From NCBI GenBank assembly GCA_003168295.1, contig PMST01000594.1, positions 12,359 through 18,963 on the forward strand: a stretch of 6,605 nt of DNA, written 5' to 3'. The notes beneath the pieces are model-generated. The model did not search any database and was not told the origin of the DNA. It saw only the letters and a list, made by a program, of their open reading frames with translations. The translations under genes were made by a program, and so were the position numbers. Each line of letters opens with the position of its first letter. Position 1 is the first letter of the stretch. This stretch comes from Actinomycetota bacterium. GTDB lineage: Bacteria > Actinomycetota > Actinomycetes > Streptosporangiales > Streptosporangiaceae. Below are positions 1 to 6,116 of the stretch, piece by piece.

Positions 1-537
1 CTCTCGGCGCGCTCCGCCGACCCGGTCGACGTGGTGACGGGAGACCGTGACCTGTTCCAGCTCGTCGATGACGCCCGGGGCGTCCGGGTCATCTACACCG
101 TGCGCGGCCTGCTCAACATGGACGTGATCGACGAGGCCGCGGTGACCGCCAAGTACGGCATCCCCGGCCGTGCCTACGCCGACTTCGCCGCGCTGCGCGG
201 AGACCCGAGCGACGGGCTGCCCGGTGTGCCTGGCGTCGGGGAGAAGACCGCGGCCGCGTTGATCCAGACGTTTGGCACCATCGAGGGAATCATCACCGCG
301 CTGGAGGCGGGCCACGGCGGTTTCCCGCGCGGCAGCCGTGACAAGCTCGAGAGGGCCAGGGACTACCTCGACATATCGCTGTCGGTGGTCCGGGTCGTGG
401 AGGACGTCCCGCTGCCCGAGATCGGCGGCCAGTTGCCGGTCGTGCCTGCCGACGCCGTCCGGCTGAAAGAGCTGGGCGAGCGATGGGGGCTCGGATCTTC
501 CCTGAACCGGTTCGTCACCGCCGTGTCACAGGCCTAG
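1..537 (+). CDS. 5'-3' exonuclease, C-terminal part (5' end outside window)
   Basis: The frame is open from base 1 and gives 178 codons before TAG at 535-537. The product belongs to the 5'-3' exonuclease family related to the N-terminal domain of DNA polymerase I, which removes RNA primers and flaps with a two-metal active site. The visible part has VTGDRDLFQLV (about residues 12-22), whose Asp residues belong to the metal-binding cluster, and RGDPSDGLPGVPGVGEKTA (about 66-84), the helix-3-turn-helix DNA-binding signature with further acidic ligands. Family members that stand alone are about 300 residues, so roughly 120-140 N-terminal residues lie outside the window. The GTG at 31 is internal to the conserved region and is not the start. 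No polymerase domain follows, so this is a free-standing exonuclease rather than PolA. The stop codon overlaps the proposed -10 hexamer of the next gene. Confidence 0.93.
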   Translation, partial: LSARSADPVDVVTGDRDLFQLVDDARGVRVIYTVRGLLNMDVIDEAAVTAKYGIPGRAYADFAALRGDPSDGLPGVPGVGEKTAAALIQTFGTIEGIITALEAGHGGFPRGSRDKLERARDYLDISLSVVRVVEDVPLPEIGGQLPVVPADAVRLKELGERWGLGSSLNRFVTAVSQA

Positions 538-547
538 CATCGATCCC
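535..547 (+). promoter_or_regulatory. Putative leaderless promoter (-10 element) of the M24 peptidase gene
   Basis: TAGCAT at 535-540 fits TANNNT and ends 7 nt before the GTG at 548, which would put the transcription start at or next to the start codon. There is no Shine-Dalgarno-like sequence in this gap. The first three bases are also the stop codon of the exonuclease gene. No clear -35 hexamer is visible. The alternative is simple co-transcription from the exonuclease gene. Confidence 0.45.
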
Positions 548-1657
548 GTGACGACAGACGAACTTTATCCCGCGGGTCGGCTCGCCCAGGTGCGCGAGGC
601 GGTCGGCGCGGCCTGGCTGGACGCGGTACTGCTGACGCCAGGCCCGGACCTGAGGTATGCCATCGGCTATGACGCCAAGCAGCTTGAGCGGCTGACCTGC
701 CTGGCGGTTCCGGCGTACGGCGCCCCGGCGCTGTTCGTGCCGCGCCTCGAGCTAGCCGCGGCGCAGGCCTCCCCGGCCGGCTCGTCCGGGCTGGAGATGA
801 TTCCCTGGGAGGAGACCGACGATCCGTTCCGGCTGGTCGCGAGCATGCTCGGGAACGCCGCGACGATCGGTCTGTCCGACCGGATGTGGGCACTGTCCGT
901 GCTGAAGTTCCGCGACGCGCTGCCTGCGGCCCGGCTGGCGCTGGCCGGGGCCGCGCTGCGCCCGTTGCGGATCAGGAAGACTCCCGCCGAGGTCGCGGCG
1001 CTGCGCGAAGCCGGCGCCGCGATCGACCGCGTGCACGCTCAGGTCCCCGGCTGGCTGCGGCCCGGACTCAGTGAGCGGGCCGTGGGCGCGATGATCACCG
1101 AGGCGATCCTGGCCGAGGGGCACGCCACCGTGGACTTCGTGATCGTCGGGTCGGGCCCCAACGCCGCCAGCCCGCACCACGAGGTGTCGGACCGGATCCT
1201 GACCACCGGGGACGCGGTGGTGGTGGACATCGGCGGCACGATGCCCTCGGGCTACTGCTCGGACAGCACCCGCACCTATGCGATCGGCGAGCCGCCCGCC
1301 GAGTTCATCGCATATTACCAGGTTCTGTTCGACGCCCAGGAGGCCGCCTGTGCCGCGGTCCGGCCCGGGGTGACGGCCGAGTCGGTCGACGCGGCCGCGC
1401 GCGAGCCGATCACCAAGGCTGGCTTCGGGGACGCCTTCTTCCACCGGACTGGCCACGGCATCGGGCTCGAGGCGCACGAGGACCCCTACATCGTGGCCGG
1501 CAACGGCGAGCCGCTCGAGCCCGGCATGGCGTTCTCGGTGGAGCCCGGCATCTACCCGGGGCCGCACGGCGCGCGGATCGAGGACATCGTGGTCTGCACA
1601 GAGAACGGCGTCGAGCGCCTGAACCACTCACCCAGGGAATTGGTCATCGTCGGCTAG
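548..1657 (+). CDS. M24-family Xaa-Pro peptidase (aminopeptidase P/prolidase-like)
   Basis: The 369-residue product is a cytosolic metallopeptidase of the creatinase/prolidase/aminopeptidase P fold. Residues about 1-135 form the creatinase-type N-terminal domain and about 145-360 the pita-bread catalytic domain. All five expected dinuclear metal ligands are present: D227 in VVVDIGG, D239 in CSDSTRT, H303 in RTGHGIGLEAHE, E332 in SVEPGIYPG and E345 in ARIEDIV. H210 (SPHH) and H310 match the auxiliary catalytic histidines. The likely reaction is removal of an N-terminal residue preceding proline, or cleavage of Xaa-Pro dipeptides; sequence alone does not settle the substrate. The GTG start at 548 has no ribosome binding site, but a TANNNT hexamer lies 7 nt upstream. 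Length and domain order are normal for the family. No signal peptide is seen. Its 10-bp distance from the exonuclease gene would also allow an operon. Confidence 0.94.
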   Translation: MTTDELYPAGRLAQVREAVGAAWLDAVLLTPGPDLRYAIGYDAKQLERLTCLAVPAYGAPALFVPRLELAAAQASPAGSSGLEMIPWEETDDPFRLVASMLGNAATIGLSDRMWALSVLKFRDALPAARLALAGAALRPLRIRKTPAEVAALREAGAAIDRVHAQVPGWLRPGLSERAVGAMITEAILAEGHATVDFVIVGSGPNAASPHHEVSDRILTTGDAVVVDIGGTMPSGYCSDSTRTYAIGEPPAEFIAYYQVLFDAQEAACAAVRPGVTAESVDAAAREPITKAGFGDAFFHRTGHGIGLEAHEDPYIVAGNGEPLEPGMAFSVEPGIYPGPHGARIEDIVVCTENGVERLNHSPRELVIVG

Positions 1658-1741
1658 CCACGCCGACGAAGGGACGTCCCTTAGTGGCTACGCCGACTGG
1701 CCTTGGCGGCCACGCCGACCTGCCTTGGTCGCCGCGCCGAC
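1657..1741. repeat. Four copies of GCYRCGCCGAC in the convergent intergenic region
   Basis: GCCACGCCGAC (1657-1667), GCTACGCCGAC (1687-1697), GCCACGCCGAC (1709-1719) and GCCGCGCCGAC (1731-1741) recur with spacings of 30, 22 and 22 bp. Around the second and third copies the similarity extends to about 21 bp each (1686-1706 and 1708-1728), both ending in GCCTTGG or a close match. The block lies almost wholly between the two convergent stop codons; the first base is the last base of the M24 stop. Confidence 0.7.
1669..1682. terminator. 14-bp perfect palindrome between convergent genes, possible bidirectional terminator
   Basis: AAGGGACGTCCCTT is a perfect inverted repeat 11 nt after the M24 stop codon. 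As RNA it would fold as a 5-bp stem with an ACGT loop, flanked by A on the left and TT on the right, so it could act in both directions. The stem is short and there is no real U-tract, so termination is an inference; it could instead be a protein-binding site. Confidence 0.4.
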
Positions 1742-1749
1742 CGCCACGA

Positions 1750-2688
1750 TCAGTGCTCCGCCGATCCCGGGGGATCGGTGCGGTCCTGATTGTCGGCCAG
1801 GAAACGCTCGAACTGGGCGGCGAGCTCGTCGGCGGTAGGCATCGACTCGCCCTCGGCGAGCAGCCCTCTCACCGGGTTCTCCGCGGCTTCGGCGGTGGCC
1901 GTGTCGTACTGCTGCTCAAGCGCGCGCACCAGTTCCGCGACCTCGGCGGAGTCCGCGACCTGGCGCTCGATCGCCACGTTGGTCCGTTCGGAGGCCTCAC
2001 GCAGCTCGGTGTCGGGCAGGTCAAGCCCGGTGGACGTGGTCACCGAGCCGAGCAGGGCCAGCGCGGCCGGGGGATAGACGGCCTGGGCCAGGTAGTGCGG
2101 AACCTGAACGGCGAAGCCGAGCGCGTCCCGGCCCGCCTCACCGAACCGCAGCTCGATCAGCGCGGGCGCACTGCCAGGCACCTGGATCCGGCTCGGCATC
2201 CGCTGGTAGCCGGTCATCAGTTCTTCGCGGGTGGCGTGCGCGATGACCCCGAGCGGCCGCGTATGCGGCATTCCGGCGGGGATGCCGAGGAAGTTGATCG
2301 CCGGGCCGACCTGGAGCCGGGCGGAGATCGCCAGCACCGCCTCGGTGAACAGGTTCCACTCGTGATCGGGCTCCGGTCCGGTCAGCAGCAGGAAGGGCCG
2401 CTCGGCCGCGTCGCGCAGCAGGTGCAGCGCCAGCTCGGGAGGGTCGTAGCTCTCCCAGTGGCTGTTGTCGTAGGTCATCAGCGGACGCCGTGACCGGTAG
2501 TCAATCAGCCGGTCCACGTCGAACTGCGCAATCGTCTCGTGAGGGAAGTTGCGCAGCAGGTGCTCGGCGAGCAGGCGGCCGGCGTTACCCGCATCGATGA
2601 AACCCTCGAGGTAGAGCAAGATCGGTGCGTCTGCGATGTCGGGCGCGGCCGGACTCAGGTCGAAGAGTTCTTCCGGATTCCGCTGCAT
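1750..2688 (-). CDS. PAC2 family protein
   Basis: The 312-residue product matches the PAC2 family, named after the eukaryotic proteasome assembly chaperone 2 and widespread in actinobacteria and archaea. The bacterial role is not firmly established. Recognisable parts are the N-terminal LLYLEGFIDAGNAG (about residues 24-37), the core strand FLLLTGPEPDHEW (about 99-111), the INFLGIPAGMPHTRP stretch (about 131-145) with the family's small-residue and proline pattern, and a C-terminal helical region (about 225-300) rich in Glu, Ala and Leu. No signal peptide or membrane segment is seen, so the protein is probably cytosolic. The ATG at 2688 gives the usual N-terminus (NPEELFDL). No clear ribosome binding site precedes it; a stable hairpin ends 12 nt upstream. 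It follows the ABC ATPase gene on the same strand after 136 bp, which is long for tight co-transcription. Confidence 0.88.
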   Translation of the reverse strand: MQRNPEELFDLSPAAPDIADAPILLYLEGFIDAGNAGRLLAEHLLRNFPHETIAQFDVDRLIDYRSRRPLMTYDNSHWESYDPPELALHLLRDAAERPFLLLTGPEPDHEWNLFTEAVLAISARLQVGPAINFLGIPAGMPHTRPLGVIAHATREELMTGYQRMPSRIQVPGSAPALIELRFGEAGRDALGFAVQVPHYLAQAVYPPAALALLGSVTTSTGLDLPDTELREASERTNVAIERQVADSAEVAELVRALEQQYDTATAEAAENPVRGLLAEGESMPTADELAAQFERFLADNQDRTDPPGSAEH

Positions 2689-2700
2689 CTCAATAGTTTC

Positions 2701-2730
2701 GCACGGGCCGCCGGATGCTGCGGCCCGTGC
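2701..2730 (-). terminator. Hairpin with a perfect 11-bp stem between the ATPase and PAC2 genes
   Basis: GCACGGGCCGC at 2701-2711 pairs exactly with GCGGCCCGTGC at 2720-2730 around an 8-nt loop (2712-2719). On the minus strand it lies downstream of the ATPase stop codon and ends 12 nt before the PAC2 start codon. It could terminate ATPase transcription (no U-tract follows) or fold in the PAC2 leader and affect translation start. The hairpin itself is certain from sequence; the function is inferred. Confidence 0.55.
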
Positions 2731-2745
2731 CGACCGCTCCGCCTT

Positions 2746-2793
2746 GCCGTCCGCCGGCGCCGCCGCCGTCCGCCGCCGCCGTCCGCCGGCGGC
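2746..2793. repeat. GCCGTCCGCCG triplicated GC-rich repeat
   Basis: GCCGTCCGCCG occurs three times, at 2746-2756, 2765-2775 and 2778-2788, with GCC-rich sequence between the copies. The third copy runs into the 10-bp palindrome CCGCCGGCGG (2783-2792). It lies just downstream of the ATPase gene on the minus strand. It may be a slippage-generated simple repeat, or contribute to a structured 3' end. Confidence 0.6.
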
Positions 2794-2824
2794 TCTGCTG
2801 GCCGCCGACGGACGACTTGGCGTT

Positions 2825-4054
<1,230 letters not shown>

Positions 4055-4189
4055 GCCGGCAGCGTAACTTTCCTGTGACCTGACGGTAAGTACGCGAAGG
4101 CTTATGTTACATTAGCGTAACGACCGTTATCATTTCGTTATATAGGGATGTTTGTCGCCAGGTAGTATCGATGGCGCTAACGTGACCAC
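4055..4189. promoter_or_regulatory. Divergent promoter/operator region between the ATPase and Lrp genes
   Basis: This 135-bp gap is much richer in A/T than the flanking genes. TAACG or its complement CGTTA occurs at 4118-4122, 4125-4129, 4136-4140 and 4178-4182. The first two form the inverted repeat TAACG-AC-CGTTA (4118-4129). A second inverted repeat, GTTAC-N6-GTAAC, spans 4106-4121, and AGCGTAAC is directly repeated at 4061-4068 and 4114-4121. Lrp/AsnC proteins commonly bind AT-rich, spaced, semi-palindromic sites beside their own genes, so these are candidate operators. TANNNT hexamers for the minus-strand gene are TAACAT (4104-4109) and TAATGT (4109-4114), both overlapping the GTTAC/GTAAC repeat. 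The plus-strand candidate is described separately. Confidence 0.6.
4178..4189 (+). promoter_or_regulatory. Putative leaderless promoter (-10 element) of the Lrp/AsnC gene
   Basis: TAACGT at 4178-4183 fits TANNNT and ends exactly 6 nt before the GTG at 4190. No Shine-Dalgarno sequence is present. The hexamer contains one of the TAACG motifs, so a protein bound there could block its own promoter. A weaker alternative is TAGTAT at 4163-4168, which would give a leader of about 15 nt. Confidence 0.45.
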
Positions 4190-4630
4190 GTGGAAGAGAT
4201 AGATCGCAAGATCGTGTCGCTGCTGACCCGCAACGGCCGGATGAGCTTCACCGAGCTGGCCAGGCAGGCGGGCCTGTCGGTGTCGGCGGTCCACCAGCGG
4301 GTGCGCAGGCTCGAGCAAGATGGCGTGATCAAGGGCTATGTCGCGGTGTTCGACCCGGACAGCGTCGGCCTGCCGCTGACGGCCTTCGTCTCGATCAAGC
4401 CGTTCGACGCCGCCGCCCCCGATGACCTGCCTCAGCGGCTGGAGCACCTGGTCGCAATCGAGGCCTGTTACAGCGTCGCAGGAGATGAGAACTACATCCT
4501 CAAGGTCCGGGTGCCTTCTCCCGCCGTGCTCGAGGACCTGCTGCAGCAGATCCGCACCATCGGCGGCGTCTCGACCCGCACGACCGTCGTGCTCAGCACG
4601 CCGTACGAGAACCGCCCGCCCGACCTGTGA
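4190..4630 (+). CDS. Lrp/AsnC family transcriptional regulator
   Basis: The 146-residue product is a typical single-module Lrp/AsnC regulator. Residues about 2-62 form the winged helix-turn-helix: EEIDRKIVSLLTRNGRMSF, then the helices ELARQAGLS and VSAVHQRVRRLEQDGVIKGY. Residues about 65-140 form the RAM (ligand-binding and oligomerisation) domain, with a VAIEACYSVAGDENYILKV stretch matching the conserved core that lines the effector pocket. Effectors of this family are usually amino acids or related small molecules; the ligand here cannot be told. The GTG at 4190 is the only plausible start, because an in-frame TAA lies at 4178-4180 and the protein opens with the family's standard EEIDRKI. 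Position, divergent from the sugar ATPase gene and beside repeated TAACG motifs, suggests control of itself and possibly the ATPase gene. Confidence 0.94.
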   Translation: MEEIDRKIVSLLTRNGRMSFTELARQAGLSVSAVHQRVRRLEQDGVIKGYVAVFDPDSVGLPLTAFVSIKPFDAAAPDDLPQRLEHLVAIEACYSVAGDENYILKVRVPSPAVLEDLLQQIRTIGGVSTRTTVVLSTPYENRPPDL

Positions 4631-4892
4631 CGCGCGTCAGCTGCGACCCTGATCCGCAGAACACCGTGCATTCCTGTGAGCATCTTCGCGCCCGCCGGCC
4701 TCGGATCCTCGCGCAGCGATTCGTTGCGGCCTTGATGCGTTCGACTACCACTGTACGGCGACGGTCCTCACCCTGCGGCGAACTGCCCGGGGCCTCGGGA
4801 CGAATGCCAGGTCTGTCCAGGGCCGCCGGGACCGGCCGCAACAGCGATTGCCTGGCATGGCGCGCATCGGCGCGCTGCCTTAGGGTTTGGGC
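4631..4892. other. 262-bp intergenic region with an 8-bp inverted repeat
   Basis: No coding frame is convincing here. The notable structure is ATGCCAGG at 4804-4811 with its exact complement CCTGGCAT at 4851-4858, 39 nt apart, enclosing a second small hairpin GGCCG (4821-4825)/CGGCC (4833-4837). This lies 34 bp or more upstream of the DUF1707 start. It could be an operator looped across the promoter region or a folded leader. If the DUF1707 mRNA is leaderless, only the DNA-level reading applies. Confidence 0.45.
4881..4892 (+). promoter_or_regulatory. Putative leaderless promoter (-10 element) of the DUF1707 gene
   Basis: TAGGGT at 4881-4886 fits TANNNT and ends 6 nt before the ATG at 4893, placing the transcription start on or next to the start codon. 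No purine-rich ribosome binding site at usable distance is present (the GGG of the hexamer is part of the putative -10). No convincing -35 is visible. Confidence 0.5.
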
Positions 4893-5600
4893 ATGGCGGA
4901 CCCGCAATCCAGCAGAGGTGGCCAGGGCGATCTGCCTGCTGCCGTCGCGGGCGAGGAGCTCCGCGCATCACATGCGGACCGGGATCAGGTGGTGGAACTG
5001 CTGCGGGTAGCCGCCGGGGACGGTCGGCTCTCCGCGGAGGAACTGGACGACCGCCTGGAACGCGCGCTGACCGCCAGGACCTACGCCGAGCTCGCGGCGC
5101 TGACTGCCGACCTGCCGGGTGCCGCTGTCGTCCGGCCCGGCGCGGGCGCGGTGAGCGCCACACCGAAGGATCTGGCACGGATCCACGTCCGCGGCAGCAG
5201 CATTCGCCGCGATGGCCGCTGGGTAGTGCCCAAGGAACTGGACGTCAAGGTAAAAGGCGGCGCCGTCACGCTGGACTTCACCGAGGCGGTGATCACGCAG
5301 CCGCTGCTACGCATCGCCGCCGAGGTGAGAGGCGGAGTGCTCAGGCTTATCACCAGGCCGGGCATCGAGGTGGACGCCGGTGACATATCGGTGCACGGCG
5401 GGAGCGTCACACTGCCCGAGCCGCCTGGCCCTGGCGTTCCCGTCCAGCTGCGCATCGAGATCGCAGGCTCGGTTCACGGCGCAGGCATTACCGCCGGGCC
5501 ACCCCCTGAACCCCCTGCACCCCCTCCGCCCCGCCGGCGGCGACGTACGTTCTGGCAATGGCTGCGCCGCGCCCCGCGTCCCTCCGCCATCGCCGCCTAG
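4893..5600 (+). CDS. DUF1707 domain-containing protein
   Basis: The ATG at 4893 gives 235 residues; a TTG two codons earlier is also in frame but less likely. Residues about 21-77 form a DUF1707 (SHOCT-like) domain: LRASHADRDQVVELLRVAAG, DGRLSAEELDDRLERAL and TYAELAALTADLP. This is a short helical module common in actinobacterial proteins, of unknown function. Residues about 95-205 are predicted beta-rich, with alternating hydrophobic residues (GGAVTLDFTEAVI, GGVLRLITRPGIEV, DISVHGGSVTL), resembling the beta-solenoid-like region that often follows DUF1707 and recalls LiaF-type C-terminal domains. The tail is proline-rich (PPPEPPAPPPP) and then basic and aromatic (RRRRRTFWQWLRR). No transmembrane helix is seen, unlike many DUF1707 proteins, so membrane association, if any, would rest on the basic/Trp tail. 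It appears monocistronic. Confidence 0.88.
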   Translation: MADPQSSRGGQGDLPAAVAGEELRASHADRDQVVELLRVAAGDGRLSAEELDDRLERALTARTYAELAALTADLPGAAVVRPGAGAVSATPKDLARIHVRGSSIRRDGRWVVPKELDVKVKGGAVTLDFTEAVITQPLLRIAAEVRGGVLRLITRPGIEVDAGDISVHGGSVTLPEPPGPGVPVQLRIEIAGSVHGAGITAGPPPEPPAPPPPRRRRRTFWQWLRRAPRPSAIAA

Positions 5601-5608
5601 CGCGATGC

Positions 5609-5669
5609 CGGGCGCCCGATGGGAGCCGCAAATCTCCCGCGCACGCGGCCAGTCCGCCCCATGGGGCGG
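5609..5669 (+). terminator. Cluster of palindromes after the DUF1707 gene, probable terminator
   Basis: Three inverted repeats follow the stop codon within 70 nt: CGGGCGCCCG (5609-5618), the hairpin GGGAG-N8-CTCCC (5621-5638), and the perfect 16-bp palindrome CCGCCCCATGGGGCGG (5654-5669). The last would form a 6-bp GC stem with a 4-nt loop, or a cruciform. None is followed by a T-tract, so they are at best the stem-only type of actinobacterial terminator. Confidence 0.4.
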
Positions 5670-5705
5670 CCACCGTCGACCGGGACGCCCAGGAGACAGC
5701 CCTCA

Positions 5706-5886
5706 AAAGCCCGCATCGAGACCCCGCTCAAAGTCCTCGCCAAACCACCCCCGCCGGCACCGACACCGAGCTGCTCGGCCAGCTCCCGCTCGCCGGCGAC
5801 ATCCTGCCCCGCCTGCCGTTCCAGCGCTGCGGGCAGGGCCAGGAGGCGTGGCCACCCGGGCCTTGCCGCACCCAGGCCCGGTAGGG
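5706..5886 (+). pseudogene. Decayed coding fragment resembling the C-terminal part of a large serine recombinase
   Basis: Two adjacent stretches in different frames have near-perfect G/C third positions and join into one sensible peptide. Positions 5706-5744 read KARIETPLKVLAK. From 5744 to about 5826, one frame back, the sequence reads TTPAGTDTELLGQLP followed by LAGDILPRLPFQ. One missing A in the AAA run at 5742-5744 would join them as LAK-TTP. From memory, the pattern of a coiled segment, then TTPA..D..LL..LP..GDIL..LP, occurs after the zinc-ribbon/coiled-coil part of actinobacterial large serine recombinases. A further stretch in the third frame, ATRALPHPGP (5851-5880), could be a later remnant after an internal deletion. 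There is no start codon, catalytic domain or intact frame. The family assignment is tentative; the frame break is directly visible. Confidence 0.4.
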
Positions 5887-6116
5887 GAGAGGGAGCGCGC
5901 CAACTGGGTGCAACGGTCCGGCCTGTCCGCTGGCTAACCATCGAGGCCACGGTGAACGCGTGATCGCCCCGCCCTGGACGTCACATCCGCCACAGGACAC
6001 CGCTACCGCCACGCCAGACGGAGGGTTCTCCGGTTACCCGCGGTGGATCCGGGCTCTGCGGCGGATCTGGTGCACTGGGGACCACCACATCCGCACAGTG
6101 CCCGTACAAGGACGCT
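5887..6116. other. Non-coding or decayed sequence between two mobile-element remnants
   Basis: No convincing gene is seen. A short plus-strand stretch with coding-like third positions reads VRWLTIEATVNA and stops at TGA 5961-5963, possibly the last trace of an old gene end. A long open frame at 5960-6502 has poor third-position bias in its second half and is overlapped by a better-supported frame. No clear terminal inverted repeat or target-site duplication was found by eye. Confidence 0.4.

Noticed and set aside
752..1627. Long minus-strand open frame (291 codons) opposite the M24 peptidase gene
   Set aside because: It is the antisense of a gene with all catalytic residues in place. Its peptide has no recognisable domain; long antisense frames are normal at this GC content.
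1684..2493. Plus-strand open frame of 269 codons over the PAC2 gene
   Set aside because: Antisense shadow of a recognisable PAC2 protein; its peptide is Arg/Gly-rich with no family features.
2746..2793. GCCGTCCGCCG copies as a CRISPR-like array
   Set aside because: Repeats are only 11 bp, spacers are 2-8 bp and of the same GCC composition.
4641..4659. CTGCG/CGCAG hairpin after the Lrp gene as a terminator
   Set aside because: A 5-bp stem with a 9-nt loop and no T-tract is within chance for this composition.
4887..4889. TTG as start of the DUF1707 gene
   Set aside because: The ATG two codons later is at ideal distance from TAGGGT and is the stronger start codon.
5597..6012. Minus-strand open frames across the DUF1707 downstream region
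   Set aside because: Arg/Ala/Gly-rich peptides with no motif; the plus strand has the recognisable remnants.
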